Assembly (NCBI GenBank): GCA_018475625.1
Contig: JAAKEZ010000008.1
Span: 1 to 64,000, forward strand
Origin: Candidatus Bathyarchaeota archaeon A05DMB-2
GTDB lineage: Archaea > Thermoproteota > Bathyarchaeia > Bathyarchaeales > Bathycorpusculaceae
DNA: 64,000 bases
Direction of reading: 5' to 3'
Shown: positions 8,354 through 17,316 of the stretch, one piece after another
How the letters are laid out: each line of letters starts with the position of its first letter
How positions within the stretch are numbered: position 1 is the first letter of the stretch
Position numbers and translations under genes: made by a program
Notes under the pieces: model-generated
What the model was told of the DNA's origin: nothing
The model's input: only the letters and a program-made list of their open reading frames with translations
The model's database searches: none

Positions 8354-8788
8354 TTATGACGATGGAGCGCTGGCGGTGTACGGGAATGTGTTGCCTTTTG
8401 TTGATTTCAGTTGTATATTGTAGTTTGAACCAAGTGCCCACTCGTATGAAATTGTAACATTCATAGCGCTATTAGCAGGTACTGCTCCACCTGTTATGCT
8501 GTAGGTTACGCCACTTTGTTGCTGGCCATTGACCCAAGCTTCGTTGATTGTAACGGGACTCGTTCCTGTGTTAGATAAGGTGACAACAATGGTTTTACTA
8601 CCTGCACTTCCGAGGAATCTCACGCTTGTTATTTTGACCTCTTCTGTTCCCATGAATCCGACTGTTAGGGCTCCCATCCATGCGGCTACGGCGATGCTGA
8701 CTGCGACTGTGACGGCGATGAGTATGATTGATGCGACTACGGGGCTTAGGGCTTTCGCGTTTTTCCTGATTTTTCTTAGAGTTTTCAT
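8354..8788 (-). CDS. Archaeal type IV pilin-like protein
   Basis: 144 residues with a type IV pilin N-terminus: a basic leader (KTLRKIRKNAKA), then LSPVVASIILIAVTVAVSIA as the hydrophobic helix (about 15-40), followed by a beta-rich Ser/Thr/Gly ectodomain. The Ala-Leu-Ser-Pro junction is typical of archaeal pilins cleaved by an EppA/PibD-type peptidase, followed by assembly into a filament. First gene of the operon with Roadblock proteins. AAAGGAGGGA lies 12 bases before the ATG. Substrate or adhesion role unknown. Confidence 0.85.
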   Translation of the reverse strand: MKTLRKIRKNAKALSPVVASIILIAVTVAVSIAVAAWMGALTVGFMGTEEVKITSVRFLGSAGSKTIVVTLSNTGTSPVTINEAWVNGQQQSGVTYSITGGAVPANSAMNVTISYEWALGSNYNIQLKSTKGNTFPYTASAPSS

Positions 8789-9102
8789 TTCTCTTTTTAT
8801 CCCTCCTTTGGGATTGATTGAGTATGTTAGACCAAGATACCAATTTAAATCTTACGACTTACTATACAATATTATATATGTGTAAAACAAAACTACACAA
8901 AAAACACAAACATCAACAAAACCACGGACAAAAAAACATACAAAAACAAAATGTACAACAGTTGAGCAACATTATGCCCACCAAGCTTAAACCCAAAACC
9001 CATAACCCAAACAGCAAAAACTCGCACAAACAGGACTTTAGAGAATAAAGAAGCGTCTAAAAAGAAAATAAGCAACAGTCGGGCGAAAATTTTTCGCTGT
9101 TC
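8789..9102. other. AT-rich pilin promoter region
   Basis: Contains the leftward pilin promoter; the TATA-like ATTTAAATT lies at about 8841-8850, some 53 bases before the ATG. Beyond it 8885-9060 is A/C-rich on the plus strand (T/G-rich on the minus), almost free of G, and probably carries T-rich termination of the upstream winged-helix gene. No gene. Confidence 0.5.
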
Positions 9103-9444
9103 TTACGCGCCAAGTTCGTCAAAGAACTCAAGCAGAAGCTTCGCGACTTTCTCGCCCAACTCCGTCTTCATGTAGTACTTCTTCAAAGGATCAATACGCT
9201 CACTCTTAGCCAACCCAAGCTCTTCAATCTCAATCATCCGCGCCCTGAAAGTGCCGTCGCTCAACGTCAGCTTGTTCTTCCGCATGAAATCCTTGGCTTC
9301 CTTCCACTTCCCACGGTTTACGTAAAGCAGGAACAGGCAGTCTATGGCATGGTCCTTCTCCAGCATCGCCTTAATCGCGGACAACTTCGGGTCAGTTAGA
9401 ATGTGCTTTATCTTCTCCTCTTCTCCATTTTTCTTCGAGACCAC
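9103..9444 (-). CDS. Winged-helix transcriptional regulator
   Basis: 113 residues. A helical N-terminus, then FLLYVNRGKWKEAKDFMRKN and a recognition-helix-like LSDGTFRARMIEIEELGLAKSE, then PLKKYYMKTELGEKVAKLLLEF, the usual end of archaeal single-domain winged-helix regulators. Located directly upstream of the pilin operon on the same strand, so it is a candidate regulator of pilin expression. Confidence 0.7.
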   Translation of the reverse strand: MVSKKNGEEEKIKHILTDPKLSAIKAMLEKDHAIDCLFLLYVNRGKWKEAKDFMRKNKLTLSDGTFRARMIEIEELGLAKSERIDPLKKYYMKTELGEKVAKLLLEFFDELGA

Positions 9445-9685
9445 TATTCACACCTTGTTTTTGTTTCTTAATATAGCAGAATGCCCTTTTAAGATTTAAC
9501 CTATATTACGATATATGACACATATCTTAGGAGTCATAAATCAAGAAACCGTATTATTTTAAACCCCGACAAACCCTCACAAGCCCCAAAAACACAAAAA
9601 CGCCAAAGTTATCGGCACGCCGCCGAATCCGACTCAGAAAGTGTTTTATAAAAAAACCGAAGAAATATAGAAACCGCGTGAAAAA

Positions 9686-10522
9686 ATGTCAACAATCACC
9701 GAAGTTTTCTCCAACATGGTTGGAGACATAATCAACGCCATACCATCCATCATCGCCGCCATCATAATAATCCTCGTCGGCTACGGCATCGGCATAATCG
9801 TCGGCAAAGCAGTCAACAAAATCATCGAAAAATTCGGCATAGAAAAAGGCTTCGAACAAACCAGCGCGGGCAAAGCCTTCAGGTCAGCCGGCTTAGACCT
9901 CTCAAACTTCGTGGGCGCCGTGATCAAAGCCTTCATAACCATACTGGCAATAATCCTCGCCATCCAAATACTCAACGTAGGCGGAACAATCGGCGGATAC
10001 CTCGCAGCCATAGCAGACTACTTGCCTAGGCTCCTCGGCGGAATCCTCATCATCGTCTTCGGCATAATACTAGTCGACTTCCTAGCCTCATTCATCGGAC
10101 GCATGCTGAAGCCAATGTTCCCCGAAGCCAAAGCCGAAATAGCCGACATGCTCAAAAACCTGCTGCTCATAGGCTTAATAGCGTTCGTACTGTTACTCGC
10201 GCTTGACCTCCTACTGCTCTCAGGCGACCTAGTATACCCGCTGATACTTGGATTCGTACTGATCGGCGCAGGCGTAGCATTGACAGACGGCTTGATAAAA
10301 TCAATAACAGACGACCACGAGGAATTCCGACCAGTCGCAGGATACGCCAAATTCATCCTCTACAGCATCTTCCTCGTCGTCGGCGCAGGCGCAATATTCG
10401 CAACGTTCACCAACGTCACAACCATCGTAGCCAACATAGCATGGGCTTTCGCAATAGCTCTGGCGATAATACTGATTCCGATAGTGTACGCCATGGCAAA
10501 GAAGATAACCAAAGAAACCTAA
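9686..10522 (+). CDS. Multi-helix membrane protein, MscS-like TM-helix repeat family
   Basis: 278 residues, about seven to eight membrane helices. It carries repeats of the small-conductance channel TM helix: IAAIIIILVGYGIGIIVGK near residue 30, LLGGILIIVFGIILVDFLAS near 115 and a third less exact copy. The cytoplasmic beta domain of MscS is absent, so it resembles the conserved TM-helix proteins rather than a full mechanosensitive channel. A 160-base upstream region holds an AT-rich TTTTATAAAA element at about 9645. Confidence 0.75.
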   Translation: MSTITEVFSNMVGDIINAIPSIIAAIIIILVGYGIGIIVGKAVNKIIEKFGIEKGFEQTSAGKAFRSAGLDLSNFVGAVIKAFITILAIILAIQILNVGGTIGGYLAAIADYLPRLLGGILIIVFGIILVDFLASFIGRMLKPMFPEAKAEIADMLKNLLLIGLIAFVLLLALDLLLLSGDLVYPLILGFVLIGAGVALTDGLIKSITDDHEEFRPVAGYAKFILYSIFLVVGAGAIFATFTNVTTIVANIAWAFAIALAIILIPIVYAMAKKITKET

Positions 10523-10586
10523 GCAGCAAAGTCGCTCACCACCTCCCTCCTTTTTTAAAAAACACAAAAAGGTTCTGGTGCATTCC

Positions 10587-10624
10587 GATTTAAGCTGCTT
10601 GGAAAGAGTGGTAAAGTTCCCACG
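10587..10624 (+). repeat. 38-base dispersed repeat, copy 1
   Basis: GATTTAAGCTGCTTGGAAAG and the following 18 bases recur inverted at 13397-13436 with one substitution and two one-base indels. It lies between two convergent genes, just past the membrane protein gene. Confidence 0.8.
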
Positions 10625-10646
10625 CGCTAGAGACAACTATTCTCCA

Positions 10647-11357
10647 TTAATCTCGTTTCATCGCTTCCGCTCTAAGCTCTTTCGGCATAAGCTCAACCGC
10701 GTATCGCAGCGCAGTGCGTGGCATTCTCTTCCTATTCCGCAGCACGTACTCCAGAACCTCACGCTGATGCTTTCTACTTGCCTCCTTAAGCAGCCAGCCA
10801 TACCCTTTCTGCACCATGTCATCCTCATCCAACAACAATATGTCGCTTATCTCAAACGCTTCCCGCAAAAATCTGCCGTTCTTGGCTGGAATGATGAGCG
10901 ATACTGCCGCAGCTCTCTTCAGCCATCGGTTCCCAGACAAAGCCCAACGCTTCAACTCGTCAACGGCTTCTGGATACTTCGTTATCAAACCGCCTACCGT
11001 ATGGTTGCAGAAACCGTCACATTTAGCCCAGTTATCGATGTACTTCTCAATCCACGTTTTGAAAACTGCCAAGTCGCTTGGTTCAAGCTGCTCCATCAGG
11101 TTCGGCAGCCAAAACGCCACGACGAACGCTTCTTCGGTGAAGCCTGAACGGTACAATTCTTCACAGAGCCCGAAAATCTCCGGTTTGCTGAGCTGTTTGA
11201 TTTGGTTCCAGTGCTTCTTGGCGATTTTGCCAACAACCAGAGTTTTCACTCCATAGCAGGTGACATTTTCCTTGAAGAACCTCTGGAAGCCCTGCTTTGT
11301 TTTATCGTCCGCGCTTGCCCTAAGTTCTTCCCTGATTCTCTCTACGACTTGACTCAT
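10647..11357 (-). CDS. AlkD-like DNA alkylation repair protein (HEAT-like)
   Basis: 236 residues of helical repeats from the chosen ATG. Characteristic AlkD-family elements: an early KTKQGFQRFFKENVTCYGVK, EEAFVVAFWLPNLM, WAKCDGFCNHTVG with the conserved Trp-Asp/Lys-Cys-Asp pattern, and ALSGNRWLKRAAAVSLI. The family removes bulky or positively charged alkylated bases by a HEAT-repeat glycosylase, although several members only bind DNA. An upstream in-frame start would add a hydrophobic Cys-rich stretch unlike the family. Confidence 0.85.
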   Translation of the reverse strand: MSQVVERIREELRASADDKTKQGFQRFFKENVTCYGVKTLVVGKIAKKHWNQIKQLSKPEIFGLCEELYRSGFTEEAFVVAFWLPNLMEQLEPSDLAVFKTWIEKYIDNWAKCDGFCNHTVGGLITKYPEAVDELKRWALSGNRWLKRAAAVSLIIPAKNGRFLREAFEISDILLLDEDDMVQKGYGWLLKEASRKHQREVLEYVLRNRKRMPRTALRYAVELMPKELRAEAMKRD

Positions 11358-11441
11358 GCACACAACATAGCTTACTGCAAAAATAACGCTTTCGCCCGTT
11401 AAACAACCAGCAAAACACCGCAAAAAAAGGGAAAAAGACGC

Positions 11442-11738
11442 CTAGACCTTTTCCATCTGGTAAAGGTCCACGTCCAACTCGATTTTCAGCCGTTTCTCGT
11501 GTTCACAGCTTTCGATGTCGTAGAGTTCAGACATGATTTTCGCCAACTCGCCTTTCACAAAACTCCGCTTTGCCACAGCTACCTTGACTTTGGGCTTGCC
11601 GATTTTTGTAGGACGAACCTGCGCGCCACGCATTCCCAGAACATCCTTGTCCAACACGTCAGTGACACAGACTTTGCTTGCCTCTTCTAAGGAAAGGTGG
11701 CATTTCACCGCTATCTCCTCAGGACTCTGCTTAGTCAA
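11442..11738 (-). CDS. Hypothetical protein, translationally coupled to RHH gene
   Basis: 98 residues from TTG with GGAGG 7 bases upstream; this start overlaps the stop of the RHH gene. Begins TKQSPEEIAVKCHLSLEEASKV, which looks like a helix-turn-helix-like or substrate-sensing helical region, then a basic PTKIGKPKVKVAVAKRSF and an acidic end. No family recognised. Coupling with a DNA-binding RHH protein suggests a regulatory partner. Confidence 0.6.
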   Translation of the reverse strand: MTKQSPEEIAVKCHLSLEEASKVCVTDVLDKDVLGMRGAQVRPTKIGKPKVKVAVAKRSFVKGELAKIMSELYDIESCEHEKRLKIELDVDLYQMEKV

Positions 11739-11886
11739 CGCCTTTCCTCCGCCAAACCTCAGCACTTATCAAGTCGCGTATTGCAACTCGTATGGCTTCT
11801 GCTCTGTTGGGATAGAACCTTTCGTCCACAAGCTGGTCTAAAGCTTTTATATAAGTTTCAGGTAGGTACAGTGTAATTAGCTTCAT
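11731..11886 (-). CDS. CdrS-like ribbon-helix-helix regulator
   Basis: 51 residues: MKLITLYLPETYIKALDQLV forms the ribbon and first helix, then FYPNRAEAIRVAIRDLI as the second helix, the archaeal RHH signature seen in CdrS and NikR-type N-termini. RHH dimers bind palindromic DNA by the beta ribbon. The stop lies 8 bases inside the next gene, so the two are coupled. Expected to act as a global or local repressor/activator. Confidence 0.8.
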   Translation of the reverse strand: MKLITLYLPETYIKALDQLVDERFYPNRAEAIRVAIRDLISAEVWRRKGVD

Positions 11887-12083
11887 GTTGTCTTCTCCCT
11901 TGGTAAACTACGAAAAGGATGGTCGAAGGTTATACTTCTATATATTATGATATAAATATGTAATAAACATGTTCGTGCCTTTACTTTTAAACACCTCATC
12001 AGGCATGTTGCAGTTTCCTGTCAATTCACGGCTGCAGCAACCTGTATGTTTTTATTTCTTGTTGAAGCATCTAACGTACTGCG

Positions 12084-13379
12084 ATGAGAAAAATGCGAGC
12101 TTACCTGAAAAGCTACGGTTGCTCCGCAAACCAGGCTGACGGCGAAGTCATGAAGGGTTGCTTAGCCCAAGCTGGCATCGAACTCGTGGAATCTGCATTG
12201 GCGGCAGACATTGTCGTCGTCAACACTTGCGCTGTTAAGGGACCGACGGAAAACCGCGTGATAGACTCCTTGAAGCGTTACTCGCAAGAGCGGAAACTGG
12301 TGGTTGCTGGCTGCTTGCCGCTGACGAGTTTCGACAGGTTAATCCGTGAAGTGCGGTTCGATGGTGTGGTGGGACCTGCTGCTGGCGAAGGTGTGGTTGA
12401 GGTTGTGGAGCGTGTTTTTAAGGGTGAAAAGGTCGTGGCTTTAAACGGTGCGTTGAACGCTAAGCCACGTCTTGCTCTTGCGCCGTTGCGGTCAAATCCC
12501 GTGATTAGCATCATTCCCGTGAACTACGGCTGCCTTGGTTCATGCGCGTACTGCTGCGTCGTCTTTGCGCGTGGTCGCCTGCGAAGCTACGCTGTGGAGG
12601 AGGTTGTGGGTCGCGTGCATCGGGATTTGGCGGCTGGCGCGAAGGAGTTTTGGCTGACGTCTCAGGATGCAGGGTGTTATGGAAGGGATGTGGGCGCGAA
12701 CCTTGCGGTTCTGCTTGAAGCTTTAAGCGCTTTGGCTGGTGATTTTCGGGTTCGCGTGGGCATGATGACGCCGAACATGGTGACAGACATCTTGGATGAG
12801 CTGGTTGCTGCGTTCGGCAGCGAGAAGGTTTTCAAGTTTATTCATCTACCGGTGCAAAGCGGTGATGACGAAGTTTTGCGGCGCATGCGGCGGTTTTACA
12901 CTGTGCAAGAGTTTAAAGTCATTGTCGAAGCGTTTAGGGCGGCTTTTCCGCAGGTGACGTTGGCGACGGATGTGATTTGCGGGTTTCCCGGCGAAACCCC
13001 TGAAGCCTTCGAAAACACGCTAAAGCTTATCAGCGAGGTGAAGCCAGACATCGTTAACGTTTCCAAGTTTTTCCCCAGACCCAGAACAGCTGCAGCTGAA
13101 ATGCGCGGTGGGTTCGTGGAGTTGGCGGAGATTAAGCGGCGAAGCACTAGAGCGGCACAGATAGTCAAGCGGATTGCTTTGGAGAGAAACAGACGGTGGA
13201 TAGGCTGGACTGGCGAGGTTTTAATCGACGAGAAAGGCAAGGTGCCTGGAACGTGGATAGGTCGCAACTTCGCCTATAAACCCGTAACAGTCAGGAGCGG
13301 CAAGAATTTGATTGGCAGGAAGCTGAATGTGAGGGTTGTGAAGGCGTTTTCGACTCATTTGTTAGGTGTGCCTTGCTGA
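12084..13379 (+). CDS. tRNA t6A37 methylthiotransferase (MtaB/CDKAL1 type)
   Basis: 431 residues with the three-part methylthiotransferase layout: N-terminal domain with Cys in SYGCSANQAD, NTCAVK and VAGCLP (auxiliary 4Fe-4S ligands), radical SAM core with GCLGSCAYC near residue 150, and a C-terminal TRAM-like region (GWTGEVLIDEKG onward). It uses S-adenosylmethionine and Fe-S clusters to add a methylthio group to t6A37 in ANN-decoding tRNAs. Archaeal members act on t6A rather than i6A. Stands alone with its own AT-rich upstream region. Confidence 0.9.
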   Translation: MRKMRAYLKSYGCSANQADGEVMKGCLAQAGIELVESALAADIVVVNTCAVKGPTENRVIDSLKRYSQERKLVVAGCLPLTSFDRLIREVRFDGVVGPAAGEGVVEVVERVFKGEKVVALNGALNAKPRLALAPLRSNPVISIIPVNYGCLGSCAYCCVVFARGRLRSYAVEEVVGRVHRDLAAGAKEFWLTSQDAGCYGRDVGANLAVLLEALSALAGDFRVRVGMMTPNMVTDILDELVAAFGSEKVFKFIHLPVQSGDDEVLRRMRRFYTVQEFKVIVEAFRAAFPQVTLATDVICGFPGETPEAFENTLKLISEVKPDIVNVSKFFPRPRTAAAEMRGGFVELAEIKRRSTRAAQIVKRIALERNRRWIGWTGEVLIDEKGKVPGTWIGRNFAYKPVTVRSGKNLIGRKLNVRVVKAFSTHLLGVPC

Positions 13380-13396
13380 AAGCCTTTTTTCTGACA

Positions 13397-13436
13397 CGTG
13401 GGGAAACTTTACCGCTCTTTCCAAGCAGCTTAAATC
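13397..13436 (-). repeat. 38-base dispersed repeat, copy 2 (inverted)
   Basis: Reverse complement of 10587-10624 with one substitution and two single-base insertions. It again sits between two convergent genes, 17 bases past the methylthiotransferase stop. Confidence 0.8.
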
Positions 13437-13474
13437 TGTGCCTATACTGAGCGCTGGCTTGGCGATGCGTGGGT

Positions 13475-14140
13475 TTAGGTGGCGTTCCAGAGGGCACTGG
13501 CTTGGCGTCTTTTCTTTTCTTCCTTAAGCTTCTGAATATCCAGGAACAGCGTAAACGCCTGTTTGTATATGGCGTCGTATCGTGTCATGGTGCGCTGCAT
13601 CTCGTCGGACCACACCAGCAGATGCGGGAAATATGGACGAGGAAGAGCAAATGTCTCTGAGTCTGATGGGCGTTCGTACCAGTACTCCATGTAGGGTTCT
13701 TTGGCGTAAACGCCGACTGTCACGCCGTAATCGTATTGTTCGAGGATGACACCTAGTTCGCCGAGTGCACGTCTTATGGGTTTGTCGATTAGCTCTGGGA
13801 ATCTGGTGCCAACCTGCTGATATTGGTAGAGGGAGTCTTCTTTGCTTGGGTTTTGGTGCCACCAGATCTTTGCACCTGACAACGCATTCGTGATTAGCGT
13901 GTCTGCGTTTCTTGCAAGAGCGATGACTTTCTGCTTCATGGCTGCGAGCCGTTCTTTGCCCATGTTTATTGTGACTTCCGGCTTCTTAGTGACGTAAAGC
14001 TGAGCGGTTTCTTCGAACCATTTGGCTGCGAACTTGGCGGTGTCGCTGATGAACTGCCCTCGGAGTTCTTCCATGCGCTGGCGTAACTGCTTAAGCTCTG
14101 CTTCTTTGCTCTGGATGGAAAGATCCAAATCCTCACTCAT
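13475..14140 (-). CDS. Hypothetical coiled-coil protein
   Basis: 221 residues. The first 40 form a coiled coil (SKEAELKQLRQRMEELRGQF); the middle has an aromatic-rich segment (KIWWHQNPSKEDSLY) and a globular region with GVILEQYDYGVTVGVYAKEP; the end is a basic helix. No membrane segment, no recognised family. Its long 5' region separates it from the histidine kinase on the same strand. Confidence 0.65.
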   Translation of the reverse strand: MSEDLDLSIQSKEAELKQLRQRMEELRGQFISDTAKFAAKWFEETAQLYVTKKPEVTINMGKERLAAMKQKVIALARNADTLITNALSGAKIWWHQNPSKEDSLYQYQQVGTRFPELIDKPIRRALGELGVILEQYDYGVTVGVYAKEPYMEYWYERPSDSETFALPRPYFPHLLVWSDEMQRTMTRYDAIYKQAFTLFLDIQKLKEEKKRRQASALWNAT

Positions 14141-14503
14141 GGCGGCTTAACCCTGATTATTATTTGGGACATCCATGGGCTAAGTCTGCAAGAGGACTCT
14201 CCCAAGGAATCATCACTGACATGTTAATGTTCAATTTTTATTTAAAGTATATGAAGAAACAATACACATACAAAAAGCGAGCAGTTAGCCTTACCGCAAA
14301 CCGTACTAGCGTGCTCGGAAGTCTTTAGCCCCTTATTTAAAGGGGCAATGTGTAGGTCTGAAGTGCTTATGCCTCCGCGGGTAGTCCCCTCCACTCTTCT
14401 CCCTTTCATCATGGTTTGGCTGTTTTCTGCGCCAATAGCGACCTCCCCTCTATAGATTTCTGCAATGCACCTCTATTAGGCTCCAAATATGCGGGTTACC
14501 GTT
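14141..14503. other. Intergenic region with dispersed repeat
   Basis: Promoter region of the leftward coiled-coil gene (AT-rich 14225-14280) followed by the 88-base repeat copy B at 14404-14491 right behind the histidine kinase stop. No gene supported. Confidence 0.5.
14404..14491 (-). repeat. 88-base dispersed repeat, copy B (inverted)
   Basis: Inverted match to 1260-1347, about 90 percent identical without gaps. On the minus strand it begins 12 bases after the histidine kinase stop codon, so it would form the 3' untranslated region of that transcript. Confidence 0.8.
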
Positions 14504-17185
14504 TCAGCTAGTGGGAAGTTCGATGATGAAGCGTGTGCCTTTTCCTGTTTGGCTTTCAAAGGTGATGGTTCCGTTCATTGCTTCGGTTAGTTTTTTACAG
14601 ACTGCCAAACCGAAGCCTTGCCCCTTGGATTTCGTGGTGAACAATGGCTTGAACATTTTCTCCCTATTCTCTTCAGATATACCTCTACCAGTGTCTTCAA
14701 CGCTTATCAACGCCTTCTCGCCTCTATGGGTTGCGTTTATGGTGAGTTCTCCTCCGTTCGGCATCGCTTGCACCGCGTTTGAAATCAGGTTAATCAATAT
14801 GCGTTTTAGGAACGAGGCATCAGCCTTCAACTTGGGGAAGCCGTTCTCAACGTAGTAGGAGAACTCGATATTCTCTGGGATGTCCATGCTTGAAATTACG
14901 GCTTGAATCGTTTTGTCTACGTCCACCTCTTCCATGCGTGGTGCTGCGGATTTCGCGTAGTCTTGGAGGTCAGTTACAATCTTGTTAATATAAGCGGCTT
15001 GTTCTTCAATAACCGCGATGCTTTCTTTCAGGCTTTCCTTAGTTTCGCTGTTAGGCAATTTGCTTAGCTCATCATTTATTAAATAAAGCTCACCGACAAT
15101 TGACTGCAAGGGGTTGCGGATGTCATGCCCCACCATGCCCGCGGTTTCGCCGATGGCTGCTAACCGCTCAGCAGCTTTCAATCTTTCAGTGCGAATTCGG
15201 ACAAGTTCCTCTAATTTTTGAGCGTGCTGCTCAAGCTTTTGTTGGAGATTCTTCAGTTGGGTGATGTCTACCGCCATGCCGACCGCGAAACTGCGTTTAT
15301 CCTGCAATGTGCCCAGCATAGAGGCGCTGAAGCTCCAGTAGCGAACTGCGCCATCTCGCGTATGGATTGGAAACTCCATGCTGATGTAATTCTTGCCTGT
15401 GAATAGGTCGCGCATGTGGTCGCGCATATCATCAGCGTCTCCGCCATAAGCTGTGCGTAGCCAAGCATCAAAGAAGGGCATATCCTGGAGCTCGTATCCC
15501 GTCAGTACAGTCCAAGCGCGGTTTATTTGCAGAACCTCTCCATCCTCAGCCAACATAATGACAGGTATAGGCGCGTTCTCAATTGCTCGTCGGAACTGCT
15601 CCTCATTGTTCCGTAACGCCTCTTCAGCCCGCTTGCGCTCAGTCGTTTCTACAAGAGAAAACACCAAGCCCTCGACCCTTCCAGAGCTGTCTTTGACAGG
15701 CTTAAGAGTCCAATCCCAATAAGTAACGCCCCGTTCCGGCTGGTCCGGGAACACAAATGGCTTGTCATGGAACTCTGCGGACACACCTGTATCCCGCACG
15801 CGGGCAAAAATCTCCTCGTTTTTCTCGTCTGGATACAGTGCGAAGTGATTTTTCCCAATCATCTCTTCAGGCATGTAACCACAGGTTTTAGCGTATGCCT
15901 CGTTGACTCGTACAAAGTTGAAATTCCTGTCCAGATACACTAAGTGAACGTTCTTGGCGCCGTTCATCACAGCCTGAAGCAGGTCCCGTTCTTTCTCAAG
16001 CGCCGCTTTGGAATCGGCAGCTGTCGCTTCGAGTCTTCTAGTCTCAGTGATGTCAACGATCCCCCCGACTACGCGCAGCGCCCGTCCCCTATCATCTTTA
16101 ACAGTTTTTACCGTGTCACGAACGAGAATGTAGTCGCCTCGCTTATGCCGAATATGGTACTCGAAAACTCCATCGTTGACAGCTTCGATTGCCCTCTTCA
16201 GCTGCGCCTCAACATTTAAGCGGTCTTCCGGATGTATCTGACTAAACCACCAGTCTTTAGAAAGCGGTGACCCCTCAGGTTCGTATCCGAGGAGTTCCTT
16301 CAAACCATAGATGACGGTGACCTTGCCGCTTTCTACTTCAAACTCGTACACCATTGTAGCGGCGGCTTCAGCAATAAGCCTGAACCGCTCTTCACCCCTC
16401 TTGATTGCTGCCTCATTCTGTTTGCGCTTCGTGATGTCATGTAGAAAGCCGAAGAATCTTCCCCCTTCTATGTCCGCGTAGTTAGCGCTTACCTGAATCG
16501 CTATTATCCGCCCGTCTTTATGACGGTGAAGAGTTTCAAAGCAATCAGAACCATTTTCCTTTATGCTTTGCAGATGCCGGGCTACTTCTCCGGGAGTTTC
16601 TTTGACCACAAAATCGCTAATACGCATTCCAAGGATTTCTTCTCGGCTGTAACCTGAAAGGTCAAGAAATGCCTTATTCACATCTAAGAAACGCCCTTCA
16701 GCATCCGCCAACCAGAAACTGTCAATTGATGCATCGAGAAGGGTTCTGTAGAGTTCCTCGGTTTTCTTGCGTTCGGTCATGTCCTCAAAAATGGCGATTG
16801 CCCCTGTGATTTGGCCTTCTTCACCAGTCAAGGGAACAGCACTTGCATTGACGTATATTCGTGATCCATCACGTCTTTCAATAATTAACTTTTCATCGCA
16901 GACTTTTTCACCAGTTAGAAAAGCACGTCTAGCGGGTAGTTTATGAGTCGGGCAAATCTCTCCGTCAGTGGTGTAATGCTTCAGCGTGCAAATGTGATTT
17001 TTCACAGCAGGTTCGCGTGGGTCAACCCCATAAATTTCGATTGCGCGGTCGTTAACGTAGGCTATTCTGCCATCCGGCTTGACAAGTATGAGTAAACCCG
17101 CAGGGACGCTTTTCAGGATTGTCTTAATGCTGGTTGAGCTAAACAGGTCATTTGAGTAATCAGAAAAGCTGGGTTCGCCGCTCAC
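14504..17185 (-). CDS. Five-PAS sensor histidine kinase
   Basis: 893 residues. Five PAS/PAC units in a row at roughly 15-135, 145-255, 265-380, 395-515 and 525-645 (for example IAYVNDRAIEIYG, FLDVNKAFLDLSGYS, FVRVNEAYAKTCGY, VLQINRAWTVLTGY), then the kinase core: H-box GHDIRNPLQ near residue 690, N-box NLISNAVQAMPNGG, and G-boxes DTGRGIS and GQGFGLAV. No membrane segments, so it is a soluble sensor. No response regulator lies nearby, so it is an orphan kinase; ligand unknown. Confidence 0.93.
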   Translation of the reverse strand: MSGEPSFSDYSNDLFSSTSIKTILKSVPAGLLILVKPDGRIAYVNDRAIEIYGVDPREPAVKNHICTLKHYTTDGEICPTHKLPARRAFLTGEKVCDEKLIIERRDGSRIYVNASAVPLTGEEGQITGAIAIFEDMTERKKTEELYRTLLDASIDSFWLADAEGRFLDVNKAFLDLSGYSREEILGMRISDFVVKETPGEVARHLQSIKENGSDCFETLHRHKDGRIIAIQVSANYADIEGGRFFGFLHDITKRKQNEAAIKRGEERFRLIAEAAATMVYEFEVESGKVTVIYGLKELLGYEPEGSPLSKDWWFSQIHPEDRLNVEAQLKRAIEAVNDGVFEYHIRHKRGDYILVRDTVKTVKDDRGRALRVVGGIVDITETRRLEATAADSKAALEKERDLLQAVMNGAKNVHLVYLDRNFNFVRVNEAYAKTCGYMPEEMIGKNHFALYPDEKNEEIFARVRDTGVSAEFHDKPFVFPDQPERGVTYWDWTLKPVKDSSGRVEGLVFSLVETTERKRAEEALRNNEEQFRRAIENAPIPVIMLAEDGEVLQINRAWTVLTGYELQDMPFFDAWLRTAYGGDADDMRDHMRDLFTGKNYISMEFPIHTRDGAVRYWSFSASMLGTLQDKRSFAVGMAVDITQLKNLQQKLEQHAQKLEELVRIRTERLKAAERLAAIGETAGMVGHDIRNPLQSIVGELYLINDELSKLPNSETKESLKESIAVIEEQAAYINKIVTDLQDYAKSAAPRMEEVDVDKTIQAVISSMDIPENIEFSYYVENGFPKLKADASFLKRILINLISNAVQAMPNGGELTINATHRGEKALISVEDTGRGISEENREKMFKPLFTTKSKGQGFGLAVCKKLTEAMNGTITFESQTGKGTRFIIELPTS

Positions 17186-17316
17186 GACTCTCCCTCAACT
17201 AAGTTTTAGCGTACTGCAATAATAAGTGTTTAGCAGAGAACCGTACCTAAGACTGGACAATAAGAATTATAGTTTCTTTTGGACTGTGCCTTAGCAATGC
17301 AGAGGCTGTCAGCGGG

